This document shows, in pieces, positions 1 to 12,446 of a stretch of DNA of 64,000 nucleotides. The notes under the pieces were generated by a model. It made no database searches. It saw only the letters and a list, made by a program, of their open reading frames with translations, and was not told the origin of the DNA. Numbering within the stretch: the first letter of the stretch is position 1; every line of letters starts with the position of its first letter. The position numbers and the translations under genes were made by a program. The DNA comes from Haemaphysalis longicornis (taxonomy: Eukaryota; Arthropoda; Arachnida; Ixodida; Ixodidae): positions 186,001 through 250,000 of the forward strand of contig JABSTR010001164.1 of NCBI GenBank assembly GCA_013339765.2. The letters are read 5' to 3'.

Positions 1-1488
1 TTATTTTATTCAATTTATGTACCATTCATCCCAATGCTATTTAAACGCTTTTTACCAGAGGGAATATATTAATTAGAGGTGTGTTCAAGTTTAATTAATT
101 GTTTTTCATCCTTTTGAAAAATTCCCAGTATATTGCCGTAGTTTCGCAGTTTTTTTCCCGCAGCTTTTTGTTCAATATTTGTTGCCTTTAAGCTTTGCGA
201 ATTTTCTCATTCTTGTGTGCGCTCTAGAGAATGTGTTTGATATTTTGTTAATTGTAAATATTAAAATTGTGGCCGCGCTCCACTGCTTCCAAGGCGCTTC
301 CATCAGAACAGCACCAGCTAAAAACTGATATGCGTTAAAAACGGTTATAAAAAGTATAAACGACGCCGTAAGAAGCATGCATATACGTGAAAAAGTCAAT
401 GGCGCTTAACCGAAATGGAAGCAATTATACATTTACAGCACACTGTTACAGTTAAAGTGTCGTGAATTATACGAACGCAATGGTAGTGCTGCACCTGAAA
501 TTAACCCCAATGTTGAGCATTGATGTTTGGGATTCCAAGTTACTACTATTTAGACGCCTATGAACGGCCCTAGGACATTTCGATGTACTGGAACATTTCA
601 ATGCGGGATGTTACGGTGCAAGCATTCCGGTGCACCGACATTTTCGTACGCCAACTTTTCTGCGAACGGATTTGTGTGCTTATTTGTGTGAAACTTTCGG
701 CAACTTATTATTTGCGTAGGTATTAGGTTATGGATGACTGTCTACGCACTGATTGCATCGTTTGTGTTTATGCTTTGAAAGTTTTCGGTCAGAATTTGAG
801 ATTTTTTAGAGCTTTATTTAATAACTCCTTTAGGCAATACCAATTATTATGTATCTTATTTTTTTCTAGGGGCGCGGGCGAGGGTTAAGAAAGTCACAAA
901 AAGAGCAGCTTCTTGCCGCCTTGTGTGGCGCCTTGCATCTGCGCAAAAAGAGATATTTAACGATGTTACGGCACATATAATGTTACACTGACGTCGAAAG
1001 GGACAAATTATGCAGCTCTTAAAGCTTTATGCTGTCGTTCATGAAACTTTGTGTAAATGAGCTGAAGAAACGGTTTTCATTAAGACTTGTAACAAATAAA
1101 ACTTGCTCAAACGTAGGCACTTCCAAAAAAAGACGTCTATTGCTAAGCTTGCGCACCAAGCTTCTGAACTGTGCCTTTTCTGTGCACCCTTCGGTGTCAC
1201 ACACAATAATTGCAGCTCTTTTTCCTAGGTGTAAATTCCGAGGACACCTAAGCACTTTTTTATGATACAGTGATTGAGAAAGCATTAGTGTCCAGTTGCC
1301 GAACGTGCACTCTCAATCGTCCTTTTTTCTTTCCTGTCTGTCTATCTGTCCGTCTGTCACTCGATTCAGCCGCTGGGCCAAACATGAAACAATGCTGGAA
1401 CAAGGAGTATATATAGGCAAAACCGTCCCAAGCTACTGAACCTGGCGGAGTGCATATATTTCTACGTGTCAATATTGTTCAGAAGAAA
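1..1488. other. No recognised gene, AT-rich intergenic DNA
   Basis: I see no domain, splice-compatible exon chain or tRNA here. The open frames are short and overlap on both strands, as expected for non-coding DNA. Confidence 0.5.
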
Positions 1489-1580
1489 AACTTGGCCGCG
1501 TATCTGCTCGCTTCGCTGCAAATGTCGTCGAAAGGCGATAGTCTTCTGCAGCCCCTGCCGTCTCATACATTCTCCTCCCC
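1489..1580 (-). repeat. Left arm of a diverged inverted repeat
   Basis: Read on the minus strand, this block resembles 2806-2886 on the plus strand. Both run from a GGGGAGGA-like start to a shared CATTTGCAGC segment and then CAGATACGC-GCC. They are probably two opposed copies of one dispersed element. The element class is not recognisable. Confidence 0.45.
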
Positions 1581-1639
1581 CCTCTCTCACTCCTCGCGCG
1601 TCTGACGCGATGGAGGGTAGCTAAATTAAATCCACTTTT

Positions 1640-2085
1640 CCCGCGCTGCAGAGCTCGCACGCCATCTGTTGGAACCTTTGCTACTGTTCGGCTTAGGGTT
1701 GCGCTCGAGCTCGAGGCTCGGGCGCCAGCTTCTTTTCGTATTTTTTGGTCAAACCATTGTTTTAACGCCTCTTTTTTAAATTGCTATCGTGAAAACCAAG
1801 GCCATGTCTATGCTTATTTAAAAGAACGCGCGTAATCCCGGTTATGTGCTTACATTTTGCCTCAAATGTACCTGGGGTTTCCTTCGCGCCATATTATTGG
1901 GACATGTATGACAAATCTTGGCAGTTTTAGAAGTTTGGAACGGTTTTGCGTATATAAGCGTCTTGTTTAATAATATTTATAACTTTTGAACCGGTGGCTG
2001 AATCGGTGCCGTCCACCGGGCGGGCGCCCTAACATCTGCGCTTCATGCTCGCCAAATAAAGATATATCAATCAATCAATCGCGTT
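1640..2085 (+). repeat. Dispersed repeat copy 1, promoter-like (possible LTR remnant)
   Basis: This block shares several ordered segments with 48230-48625: a GCTATCGTGAAAACCAA-like string, TTTTGCCTCAAATGTACCT, a GGGACATGTA-like stretch, and a TATA-box-like TATATAA. This copy then has AATAAA near 2056 and a short TCAA tail. TATA followed by a poly(A) signal suggests an LTR or LINE regulatory region, but no clear termini or target duplication are visible. Confidence 0.4.
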
Positions 2086-2289
2086 TAAGTAGCCCAAGAA
2101 AGACTATCGTCTTTAAAAAAGCATTAGGCATAATTGAGGCAAAACATTAGTGCATAACTGGCCGCAGCAGCGTTCTTTTATTCAAAAATAGACGTGCGAT
2201 TGGTTTTAATAAAAATGCGGTAAAAGACGGTGTCAAAAACAGGCCAGATAAAAGTAAATATAATAAAAGAAAGATGTCTCCTCAAGAGT

Positions 2290-2735
2290 GAGAGAGAGAA
2301 ACCTTTATTTGGGGCAAGGCTGGCCCTAGGCCTGTTGGGGGAATAGGATCAAAGGAATGGGTAAGGAAGGGGAGCAGACCGGCCGTTCTATACAGCTCGT
2401 GCTAGACCGCTTGTGACTGCGAATACAGCAATCTTGTGAAGGATGGGAGTGCCCACGGAGTGAGGGTCTATGGCTATCGCGGGATCGTTGGTGGGGGCAG
2501 AGAAATTTCTATAGCGAGTTAATTTGGGGCAAAACCAAATGAGGTGGTGCAGATCAGCTTTGGTTAGGGAGTGGCACTTGTTCACGAATACCTCAGCAGC
2601 TCTTGGAAGCGTAGGTAGAGAAGCCAGGAACCCAGGCGGGGTGAGGTTTTTTTTTGAGGCGCTGTTCCAAGAACAATTGAAAGAAAAGGTCCCAACAGGT
2701 GGCGCGCGAACCAAGAAAACGAGGGAAAAATGAAT
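2290..2735 (-). mobile_element. LINE 3'-end fragment (ORF2 C-terminus)
   Basis: The minus-strand frame 2388-2714 contains HHLIWFCPKL, a degenerate form of the His/Cys knuckle (x-H-x-I/V-W-x-C-P) that closes ORF2 of R1/I-type non-LTR retrotransposons. It follows a region matching the end of the RNase H and tail domains. The plus-strand left edge reads ACCTTTATTTGGGG, that is, a minus-strand AATAAA just before the 3' end. The rest of the LINE is absent, a typical 5' truncation. It could not encode a working protein. Confidence 0.55.
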
Positions 2736-2805
2736 CTAATTCATCAAACTTCAATTGCATTAATTATGGGGCAGGCAGGGGGAGAAGAACAGCGTGAGGG
2801 GGAGA

Positions 2806-2886
2806 GGGGAGGATGTTACGAGGCGGGGGCGGCCGAAGGCTATGGTATACATTTGCAGCAAAGCAACCAGATACGCAGCCAATTTC
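2806..2886 (+). repeat. Right arm of the diverged inverted repeat
   Basis: Partner of 1489-1580, described there. Arm identity is moderate, judged by eye. Confidence 0.45.
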
Positions 2887-2889
2887 TTA

Positions 2890-4216
2890 TCTTCTCCTCG
2901 TGACTATGACTCGGCACATACCCGGGGAACGTACTGTAAATAAAAATACTACTTACAGTACGGTAGCATACCCCATTTCAGGTAGTATGACGGACAGGGC
3001 GTTTCACGTAAGAGCGCTAGTCCAAGAATATTGTTCACTGATCATGTCGCACACTAGCCGGTGGTTGGGGCGGGGAGTATTAAAATATTTTAGTGTACGT
3101 CTAAAAGAAAAGAAGAACCTACCCGCAATCAGTAGCACCTTTCTCTTCTTGAGCAAAGCTGCCTCAGGGGCTAGCGCGTGCAAGTCGATCCAGCACGTGC
3201 TCTTTTCAGAAGCGTTCTCGTCGGGCCGGCGTGCGTCTTTTTTAGCTTTGGAGGCACCGGAAAGCCCGTTGAGCGGACGCGTCCCACGCAATAGAAAACA
3301 TTCATAACGTGTTTTTCTTTTACTTGCCGAAGACTTGCATATGCTCATCTGCTTGTTTTGGCACTGTCGCGTTAATTGCGTATTTCTTTGTTTTCCGTTA
3401 CTCATAATGTTAGTATACTTGCACCTCAACCTTAACGCAAAGTAGGTAAGGGTTGAGGCATTTGATTTTTGGTTTTTTATGAACCCCGAAATAATAGATT
3501 ATGATCTTGCTCTACCGCTTGTGCTTTGCAACAATAACGCAAAATGTTTTTGTGCTGCAAATTATTTGTCAATGCAGATATTAGCATAGGAAAAATAATT
3601 TTCCTGAATTCGGGTGTGAATGTTCGCGCGTAGAAATTAAAAGCGAGCAGAAAAAGAAAAGCTCGTTTCGTTTAATTGCATGCGTCTTCAAAAGACGCCC
3701 ACATATCAGACACCTGATTAATTCTAATGTACGAATCAATGTACCAACGCAATTTGTGCAAGTTGTTCAACAGCAAAAAAAAAAAAAAAGTTGGGGTTGT
3801 GCCAAGTGCGAACAAGTATCATGCAAGCGGAAGGAAATAAAAATGCCCTGTGACAAATTGAACAGATGACCCCTTAATGTCGAAAAGGCGACCCATGGGA
3901 CCTGAAAGGCTTTCGGAACCGACGTCCCCCAACAACACGTTTCATTCCGTGAAATAGCCAGGACACCGGGCTGGTCGAGCGGCGCGGTGAGCAGACGATG
4001 CGTCCGTAGCAGACGACAAGACGACACTGGCAAAAGTTAACTCATTAGCGACGCTGCAGTTGACCCGAGCCTGCTCGATACGTACTAACGCACATTGTTT
4101 CACAAGTCGAAAGAAAATTGTACCCGGGTCTTTCCTTCGAGTGAGAAATGCGGCACGAGCGCCACGAAAAAAGCAGGCGCCCGAGCGGGGCGAGCCCTCC
4201 CCGTCCACACGGGTAG
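2890..4216. other. No recognised gene
   Basis: The stretch holds a short palindrome near 2932-2962 (GTACTGTAAA paired with TTTACAGTAC-like bases) and an A-run at 3774-3790. A 141-codon minus frame (3004-3429) shows no recognisable domain. The segment near 3960-4300 becomes GC-rich and may be the upstream region of the cenH3 candidate. Confidence 0.4.
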
Positions 4217-4261
4217 GGTGCCTCGATGCGCGCCCGCAGAGCGGGGGCGCATCGAGGCACC
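4217..4261. repeat. Strong 45-bp hairpin
   Basis: GGTGCCTCGATGCGC (4217-4231) pairs perfectly with GCGCATCGAGGCACC (4247-4261). Five more G-C pairs follow after one mismatch, leaving a 3-nt AGA loop. It lies in GC-rich DNA about 300 bp upstream of a candidate first splice donor. Confidence 0.75.
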
Positions 4262-4542
4262 AACCGCAGCCCATGCGGGGTCGTTTTGTGAGGGCTCCCC
4301 TCTTGTTTTTTTTTTTTTTCCTTCCTGGTTCGGCGAATTACAAAGGCGAAAAGCTGGCCTGTTTGGGAAACCGTCGCGAGCGGCTAGACCCTGTGTGAAG
4401 GCCCTGCTTCTCGCACCGCGGGGGAGAGAACAAGAGAGAAGGAATTGTGTCTTCAGGTCGCGACGCCACGTGGTGTCAGTTTTTCGAAACTCGACGCCGT
4501 GTCCCGAAATCCTGGCCATGTGTGGCGTCCCTTTTCTTTGTG

Positions 4543-4571
4543 ATGGTCTCCACGATGTTGGCTGTTGTCAG
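4543..4571 (+). CDS. Tentative first coding exon of the cenH3 candidate
   Basis: The tail exon at 5879 needs an upstream exon ending with two bases of a codon. A good donor (CAG|GTGAGC) ends at 4571. In-frame ATGs at 4543 and 4555 reach it with the right phase, giving about nine and five residues plus two bases. The ATG at 4543 has G at -3 and +4. The upstream DNA is GC-rich and could be promoter and 5' UTR. The encoded start is hydrophobic, unlike a usual basic H3 start, so another first exon is quite possible. Confidence 0.2.
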
Positions 4572-5099
4572 GTGAGCAAACCGGGACCTGGTCGTCCACC
4601 GAGGCGTAATCGTTGGCCATCACAACCAATGCTATACCGCAACACGCACTGTACGGGATTATCGATTCCTGCAGCTTCATGGCCGAACTGGATGACTGAC
4701 AATCGTCGGCACACGCATCAGCAGCGCGTTACCGCGTGGGCGGCTGGGCGTATTCGTTATCAGACAACAAATCAGCAATTGTGAACGCCTGAATTTCTTC
4801 GTTAAACTGTCAAATTTGTTAAAGTGGTTTTCCCTGTAGTGGCCTTCACAATAGATCGGAATCTGGCCAGCCATATGGCATGCTTTGTTGTTGAGGCTAT
4901 TTCGTAGTAGAAGTGTTCGTTGTAGCGGCGTATGACTGTATACAGAATTCCGTTGCAGCATGTTAGGGAAAGCGGGGAGAAGCAAGAAACAGACATTTCA
5001 AGCCATCACTGCCGCTCACGTGGTATCACCAGATAAAAAAACTTTCTTCGTCGGTTTGCAGGATCAAAGGGTAGCTGACACACGTCGTTGCTATAGAAT

Positions 5100-5640
5100 A
5101 AATCTTGTATGTTTTATCGATCTCCCGTGTCATTTGATTCTTTCTTTTATAAATTATGGAGCATTTTGAGGTCAGCGTAGCAACGACAATATTTACAATG
5201 TGCGCCTAGATGTCCGCTGTTTCCTTTTTCCACGTTATTGCGGTGCTCGCGAAATCTGTCACTGACACATCTTCCTGTTTGTCTTGTATACTTTTTATTG
5301 CACTTGTTGTACGGTATTGAATAAACCATGCCAACTGAGCAAGCCCTGAATGGTGTGCGATGTTTGGTGCTACACTTATCAGATTTGACGGGGCCTTCAT
5401 TAACTTTGTTGCAAAGCTTTGATAGCTTCTTAGGAGCTGAGAACAGCACGTTTACGTTAGCTTGTTTTCCAATCTTTTTCAGATTGGAAAGGGTGTTTTG
5501 AGGATGTTACACAAACACGCCCAAGGTTATACCTCGGGGAATTTTTCTTCAACTGCAAAGTTTCTGAGGAAGCTGTACAGCTTCCCTTTATAGTTGTCAG
5601 GCTGAATTTGAGGTGGATATCAAATTTTGCCTTCACATAT
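5100..5640 (-). mobile_element. Penelope-like element fragment with GIY-YIG endonuclease
   Basis: The minus frame 5147-5449 starts with FSAPKKLSKLCNKVN, then reads CSVGMVYSIPYNKCNKKY, TRQTGRCVSDRFREH and GHLGAHCKYC. This order (VFSAP-KLSKLC, then GxVYxIP, YxxQTGR, RLREH, HxxxC) is that of the C-terminal GIY-YIG domain of Penelope-like retroelements. The GIY-type motif is degenerate (MVYSI). The preceding frame (to about 5600) carries a decayed LSNLKKIGKQANVNV segment. The reverse transcriptase is missing, so this is a truncated relic. It would lie in the first intron of the cenH3 candidate. Confidence 0.7.
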
Positions 5641-5878
5641 AACATTTCCTGTGGCTGGGGCATTAGTCTGAAAACATGCCTTTTTTTTTTTGTGGTTGGC
5701 TGCATTATGGTGGGTTTCGCTGGGCTCTTCACTTGATGTAACGGCCTGCGGCTGTTTGCCCTTTCCTATCAGCATGCTAGCTCGAAACCCAAACCACAGC
5801 TGGTATAGGTGTGTTCCACAGGTGCAAAATTGGCAAATAGCGTTACTGTAGCATCTTGTGTGGCGTTTCTCGCTGCAG

Positions 5879-6383
5879 TCCTGCCGAGAAACCAGAGACC
5901 CCGAGTCACGCAGATCCCAAGCCCGTTCCCAGTCCGGCGAGAAAGCGGGCTCTGGCCACATCCCCTCCTCCGGAAACACCATCCCAGAGGAAACTCCGCA
6001 CGGTTCCCGAGGCAGCCGCCGCAGGTGCAGCAGCATCCCCCGAATCCCTGCCACGGCCATCGCTGCGTTCAACCACACCGCCCGAGCAGTCGCCTTCGGC
6101 ACAAAAACGGTCCGGTTCGTTTTTTGCGGTTCCGTCGCCACCCCAGGAGCAACCATCCCGCCAGGCGGCTCCGCCGGTGTCGCCTGTTCCAAGACCACCA
6201 AGACGGCGCACTGGAAGCGAGGCTTCGGATGCTGTCCAGCCTGAACCGGTCCCCTCTCCACGAGAGTCCACTGGCCGGTCACCAGCGGCGTCCGGCAGCA
6301 GGCGTCCTGGGAGGCGGACCGGGGCAGCGTCTTCACATAAAGCTCCCAGTTCAAGGCAGCCCAGTAAGCACCATTCGAAGAAG
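5879..6383 (+). CDS. cenH3 candidate, N-terminal tail exon
   Basis: The exon gives 168 codons plus one leading base. The acceptor is TTTCTCGCTGCAG|T and the donor AAGAAG|GTGCGT. The frame is open and rich in Pro, Ser, Arg and Ala, with SPARKR, SPRESTGRSP and RRPGRRTG clusters, and ends SKHHSKK. There is no ATG in frame at its 5' side, only a TTG at 5856, so it is an internal exon. Long, fast-evolving, phospho-site-rich tails are typical of CENP-A. Composition alone does not prove this, and it could instead be an exon of another disordered protein. Confidence 0.5.
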
Positions 6384-9300
6384 GTGCGTGCAGTTTTGTG
6401 TTGCTTTACTTTAAGCTGATGCTTTAAGCAGAACAGTGGGGAAGTTGGTTTACTTTAAAGAAATTAACAGTGCAACCAACAATGAAACATGAAAAAGAGA
6501 TTAGCAGAGATAGCGTTGTGTCTGTTCATTCTCTCCCTTGTGTGTTTCATCGTTGTTGCGGTGCTTATTTCTGTAAGCCACTAAACAGAGCAAATTGGCC
6601 TGTATTGGCAGATTGCAGTGCCAAGATTGCAGATATGAGACTTGCATCAGTGGTTGTCGAATAACAAAAGTCAAAGCCCCTTCCTAAGAAAAAGATGGTT
6701 ACAATGCCAAGTGTCCTCCTGTGCAACCTGAGTCAGTCAGTCCGATATCCAAACTGCTTCAGCTATGTTGGAATGGCACATTCGGATAGGCATTGGCTTC
6801 ATAACGTGGGGGACCCATGTTCAATTCCAACCACAGGATTTTTTTTTCTTGAGGCACTTCGTGTGCCTTTTGTGGAAACTTATTGTGCAAGTTGGATTTC
6901 TTGCCATGCGTTTTGGGCGTAAATTTGGATTTTGAAATTTCTCTTTAGCTTCGACATGGTAAAAGGCGCACGAGACGGGGACGCAAGAAAAGACAGTGAC
7001 ACGGGACGAGTGCTAATTGTCTCGTCACTGTCTTTTCTTGTGTCCCCGTCTATAGTGCGCCTTTTACCATGTCGAAGTCGTGTCGCCAACTAGCCCAAAT
7101 TTCTGCGTTGAATTGTCTTTACCCAAGAGAAAATGGTTGCTGGACCCTGCTGGTTTATGGCCAAATTTCAAGCTGGGCGCTGCTGGTCCCAGCTGGTCCC
7201 AACTGGGACCAGCAGCGTCCAGCTGGGAATTTGGCCATAAACCAGCAAGGACCAGCAACATTTTCTCTAGGGTAGCCTTTGAAGACACGGTCTTTCGACC
7301 AGAGAAAGCTTTGCATTTCAACCATTTTTCACTTCACCCATGATGATCATCATCGGAGAAAGTTGACTTTTCGGCAGTGCATTTTAGGACAATGTCGGCC
7401 TGCGTGGGACATTACCTCTACCAAATCCAGCAGGCGCCTTTACCTCTTTGTTCCACATGTGACTCACGAGAAGACATTCATCGTGCTACATGCGCGTGTC
7501 CAAAGTACACCCTGCACAGACAGAAACTCTTGTTATCTTTGTGCAGGCAGCTTGGGGCAAGAATTGAACTGAGGGCTGTCTTGGGTCCTTGCTTGGGTCC
7601 CAGCCAGGCTACACATGCAATCAAAGCTCTCTTGGAGTTTCTTCGAAGCACAGAACTGGACAGAGTTTTGTGATTGAAAACCTTGGGCGCATCAAATGAC
7701 AACTTCTCGTTTTCCCTTTTTTTCTTTTTGTTTTTCTTTATCATCTAGCGTAGCAAGCTAGCACCACAGCTCGGCTAACGTCGCTGGTCATCATTAAAGT
7801 TATTCTCTTTCCCTCTGTCTCTCTCCATTAGTTAATTATAAAAAGCGTTGCTCTAAAAAAGAAAAAAAAAGAAAAAAATTAGCGCCAATCCACCCTGTAA
7901 ATGCGGTTGGAAAGCAAAGCTGTAAACGGCACCCACAACGATTACCCATGAGACTTCAATTCACTCGCGTCGCTCTACAAACAACAAAACCAGAGAGAAG
8001 TGAAATGCACTTAACCACACCCTCTATTACTTCAAAGAGATATTCTTGGTAAGGTTAAAATAATGCGGGATGCATGAACGGTGGTTGGTTGAGTTTTATT
8101 GGTGTAGCACATGGGCAGAAACTTTTTTTTGTATAAAATTAAAGCTCAAACCCGTTGTTAGACGATCTCACTTCTCAGTCTCTGCCGTCGCGGGGTGGAG
8201 GAGGACGGGGTGGAGGAGGACGAGAAGGAAATGCTTCTATTCAGATTTCTGAACGGCCCAGACTGCGGCCAAGGGGAGTGGTTCCTTCTTCACTGTAGCC
8301 CATATTCAGTCTGCGGCCCCTGTGATCTGTCCACCAGCTGAAGCTGGGTAGGCAGAGAGGGGCTAGATAGCATCATCTCCCATTGCTCTTGTTCTGTAGT
8401 TGACGGAAAGAGAGGAGGGTGCTCATGGCTAAAGTCGCACACCCCGGTTATGTGGCAGAGCTTTCCTACTTGTGAGCAAAATTTACATTCAGCGTCGTAG
8501 CGATTCTGGTGCACTAAGTGAAGACGTGTCGGCTGTGGGAAGGAGCGTCTTAGGAGCCGGATTGTATGAGCCGTACGGTAGTTTATTGTTCTCCGGAAAG
8601 GTCAGGGTAAGGCGAAGGTAGGGTCTGTCTCGGAAGGCGATAATGCTGGGTTATGTCCCTGAACGAGACAAGCGGGTGACTGTCCTCGTGCAGCTCCATA
8701 GCACCGGGGGGGGGGGGGGGTAAAAGTGCAGGCTTGGTGGGCGTATTCGTTGCCCTCCATGGAAGCGCGACCGGGTGTCCAGATGATCTGAATGGAACCA
8801 TTTGGGGAGTGGTTGGGAGCAGTGCAGGTCGGGACACCAAACCTGACTGCTAATTCCGGTAGGCTTGTTGGGAATTGGAGCTTACCTTACGAACCCCTGG
8901 TTGAGTGGGAGGCAAGGCGATGGCTGCCTCTCCTGTTGCCGTCATGTCTTCAGTCTTGAGTGAGGCGCAAGCAAGAAGGTTAGTTCTGGAGGTAGCCACG
9001 ATGATGGCGTACTGCTGCCCACGAGGTTGTGAGGCGTCCGTGTCGATAACTGCATGATCCCCCACCGAGGGTGTTGAGCGCTTGAGCCCGGGCTTGTCGG
9101 CGACCCTCGTCGTATGAGGGGTTCATATTTCTAAGCAAAGGGAGCATTTTTAGTTCTTGTCGCCAAAAGTCCAGGAATACATCAAGCGGAGTGACATTCT
9201 GTGCTGCCCAGCCAATCTGGTGAAGGATGTGGCGACCCGCCGCAGTTCTGCTCATTCCGAGCTTCTGAATAGAAAGATGGCCTTCTATCAGCTCTCCACC

Positions 9301-12300
9301 GCGATGTAGAGCACCGTGCGAAGCAGCCTCTATGTGGACACTCAGGGGAAGAATGGCTTGCTCAACCGCCTTTCTAATAATTATATAACGCATCTTTATG
9401 CCCTCCTTGCCGATGCGAAGACAGGGAGTTGACGTAAGTGATTCTCGAGGGGACAAAAGCCTGAACTAATTGAAAAGTATCGAATTCCTTGAGGCCTCGC
9501 TTCTTGGTGGCAACTCGCCTGATCATGTGTACGATTTTATTGTTGCTGTGTTTGAGGCGCTGCAAGGATGCGTCACTCTTGGTGTTGGCCTGAAGATGTA
9601 GGCCCAGGATCTTGATGCTGGGGCTTTGAGTGATGGCCTTGCCATCAAGGAGTATTTCGATGTGTTCCTTTAGGTGTCGTTTTGCGTGAGGGTGGACAGG
9701 GAGCTGAAATTTTTTACGCAAACACTGGAAGCCAAAAGCTTTAACTTATTGGCGTGCTGGAAGTGAGATTCCGTGGGTGTGTGTGAGCTTCCTATAATCG
9801 CTATCGCGTGGCATTCAGCGAGAATTCAAGGGTTAAACCCGTAAATGTGCTTGTCTTCCCCGTCTCCACGTGGGCTCGTAACTAAATCGGTAAGACAACG
9901 GGCTGTGTGTTTGTTACTCTGTTGGTACCAGGTTCGATTCCTGACAGTGCCAGTAAATTCTTTTATTTGTTCGCGGGCGTTTTCTGTTGACACCAACGGT
10001 CTCGAAAGAACCCTTGGGGGGTAGAGGTAAAAAGCTTGGCTTTAAAAAAACAAAGTGGGTATCTGCCTCGCACATTGCTTGCTAATGCAACTTGTGGTGT
10101 CACAAATTCTAAATGGCAGCGTGAGATTAGCAAAGATGGTTTAAGCCTTTTTTTTTTTTTTTATATGATGCATGCCACAGCTGGTATAAGGGTTGCTGTA
10201 GGGTCATTTACATGTGCAAACAATATTCAGAGTTTGTTTAAGCTTTAAGGTGCATACTTGAGCTTTTAAACAGTAACGAAAAGGCTGCCTTGCTAGCACA
10301 GTTGATAAGCTTTGTTTTTGTTTTGACTTAAAGGTAGACGTGGCAAGTAAAACGTTTTTATTTATGGACCAAATTTAATCAAATTAGGAGCATATGTGTA
10401 ACGAATCGTTCTAGCAACAAAACTGGAATCTGCTTAGGGATACCTTCTATATTTTTTAAGTTACGAGACTAATTACCTGAAAGTTCCTTTCAGCATAATT
10501 TGCTAATTAGGAAAGAAGTCAACAAGATTTGCATGTCAGTGGGATCAGGAATGTCTATTCTGTGCAAGGAAGCTGTTAGATTATTGCATTATATCGTTTA
10601 GGTATAAAAAAGAACAAAAGTTTCACTATTTTTCGTTCCAGGTTCAATTCCTGGCAGTGCCAGTAACTTCATTTAGTTGTTCTCGGGAGCTTTCTGCTGA
10701 CGTCGACGGTTGTGCCAGAACCCTTGGGGTGTAGAGGTAACAAGCTTTGCTTGAAAAACTCCAGCGTTCGCCGTATTGTGGCAACACTTGCTAGGAACGA
10801 AAAAGACGCGGCATAGCGTACTCCCGTCGGGGCGCTGTCAAAACAGCACACGACGAAAGGGCACGCGACAGAAGAGCACCGACATAACAGCACGGCGTCA
10901 AAAGGGCACCCGACAAAACAGCACGCGACAAAACAGCACGGCGTCAAAAGCGCACGCGACGGAACAGCACGTTGACAAAACAGCACAGCGTCAAAACAGC
11001 ACAGCGACAGAACGGCACGATTTTATGGAACGCCTAAATGGGCAAATATTTTGATTTTAACGTGGATAAAAACACTTTAGTGGGCGCAAACTGCTCTCTC
11101 TGAGGTTCTCTTCACGTTTCGTTACTCTTTCTCGGGAAAAATACTACGGCTTTAATTATTACAGCATGTGGGATATCTAAAATGAAAGAAGCAAAAGCCA
11201 GGGACGACATTTGGTAAAACTTTTGTTCCTTTTTAGGTAGCCCTACAATTTTTATGATACTAATAATAATTATATTAATAATAATAATAATAAGAAGAAG
11301 AATAATTTTATTGCGATACTATTGTTCCTAATTGCTTCGTCACTTCTGTACTTCATCTGTACAGCACTCTGAAGCCTGTGTTTCCGGTGCTCCCGCGCCT
11401 TAAGATGGAGGGAAAGCCAGGGATGCCTTATCAGTGAACTTTGATCGCCCCCGCCGCGAGCTCGACATGTAGGTGGCGACAGCGTCGCGCTGCTAGTGTG
11501 GATGCTCCGCTGAGCGGCCCGTAAAGGCACATTCCCACTGGCGATTTGTCTCGTCGCGCGACGGCGCGCGTCGCGCGATGAGGCGTTGAGGTGGTGTTCG
11601 CACTTGCGATGAGCGATGATGCGACTGCGTTCAGCGCAGCTGCTTCCCGACTTGTACATACGACCTCGTTGGTGCGTCAACCATTCGAAGTCAAAGAATA
11701 CGCGACAAAAGCAGGTAGAAATCAAACTAAAACACATGCTACTAACCTGGAGCAATGCCGAAAGCATTTGCGGGTTGCGGGAGGAGCAGAAAATAACAAA
11801 CTCACGAAGGCTCTTTTCAACATATTATTGCACGAAGAAATGCACACGCTTGCTTTCACGCCACAACACCCGCATCACGGCCCACAAATGTCGCTTCTTT
11901 TCACATGCGCAACGTTCTGACGCCTCCGAACTCTACGCGTGTTTACCAGTCGCCGATAGACGAAGAGGCTGCAAGTCAACCTACCGTCTCGCTGTCCACC
12001 TAGCTCCATTTACAATCCATACACGCTTCTCCACACTGATGAGTTCCACGCTATTCGTTGATTAGTGCACGCGCACGCTGAAGCCACTGACCAAAGAACC
12101 GATGCACACGGGAAGTTGCTTGCCGGCCCGACCCGGCGGGTACAGCGATAGCGGGCCAAGCGCCTGGCCGCCTGGCCGAGCCAGCCGAGCGAGCCAGCGG
12201 CGGCGGCTCGTCCTCGCCCAACGTTTATAGAACCAAGGTCAGTTGTAAAACTTCGAATAGTGTTTCCCGGCGCCGCCGCACCAGGCCGCATTGATGGCGC

Positions 12301-12414
12301 TGCAGTCGCACCCGGCTCCCGCGCGGAGCACCGGGTGGCTGAGGAGGCAGCTGAGGTCAGCACGTTCTGATAAAGCCCCTCTGTTGTGCGGCTAGCGTCT
12401 CCGCGCGTGCGTGC

Positions 12415-12446
<32 letters not shown>

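Noticed and set aside
5620..6354. 244-codon minus-strand frame opposite the cenH3 tail exon
   Set aside because: A GC-rich antisense shadow. The plus strand has correct splice sites and a typical disordered composition, while the minus frame has no domain.
10776..11054. Gln/Asn/Ser/Thr-rich 92-codon frame resembling a repeat protein
   Set aside because: It comes from the 16-bp minisatellite; the second array gives the same string on the other strand.
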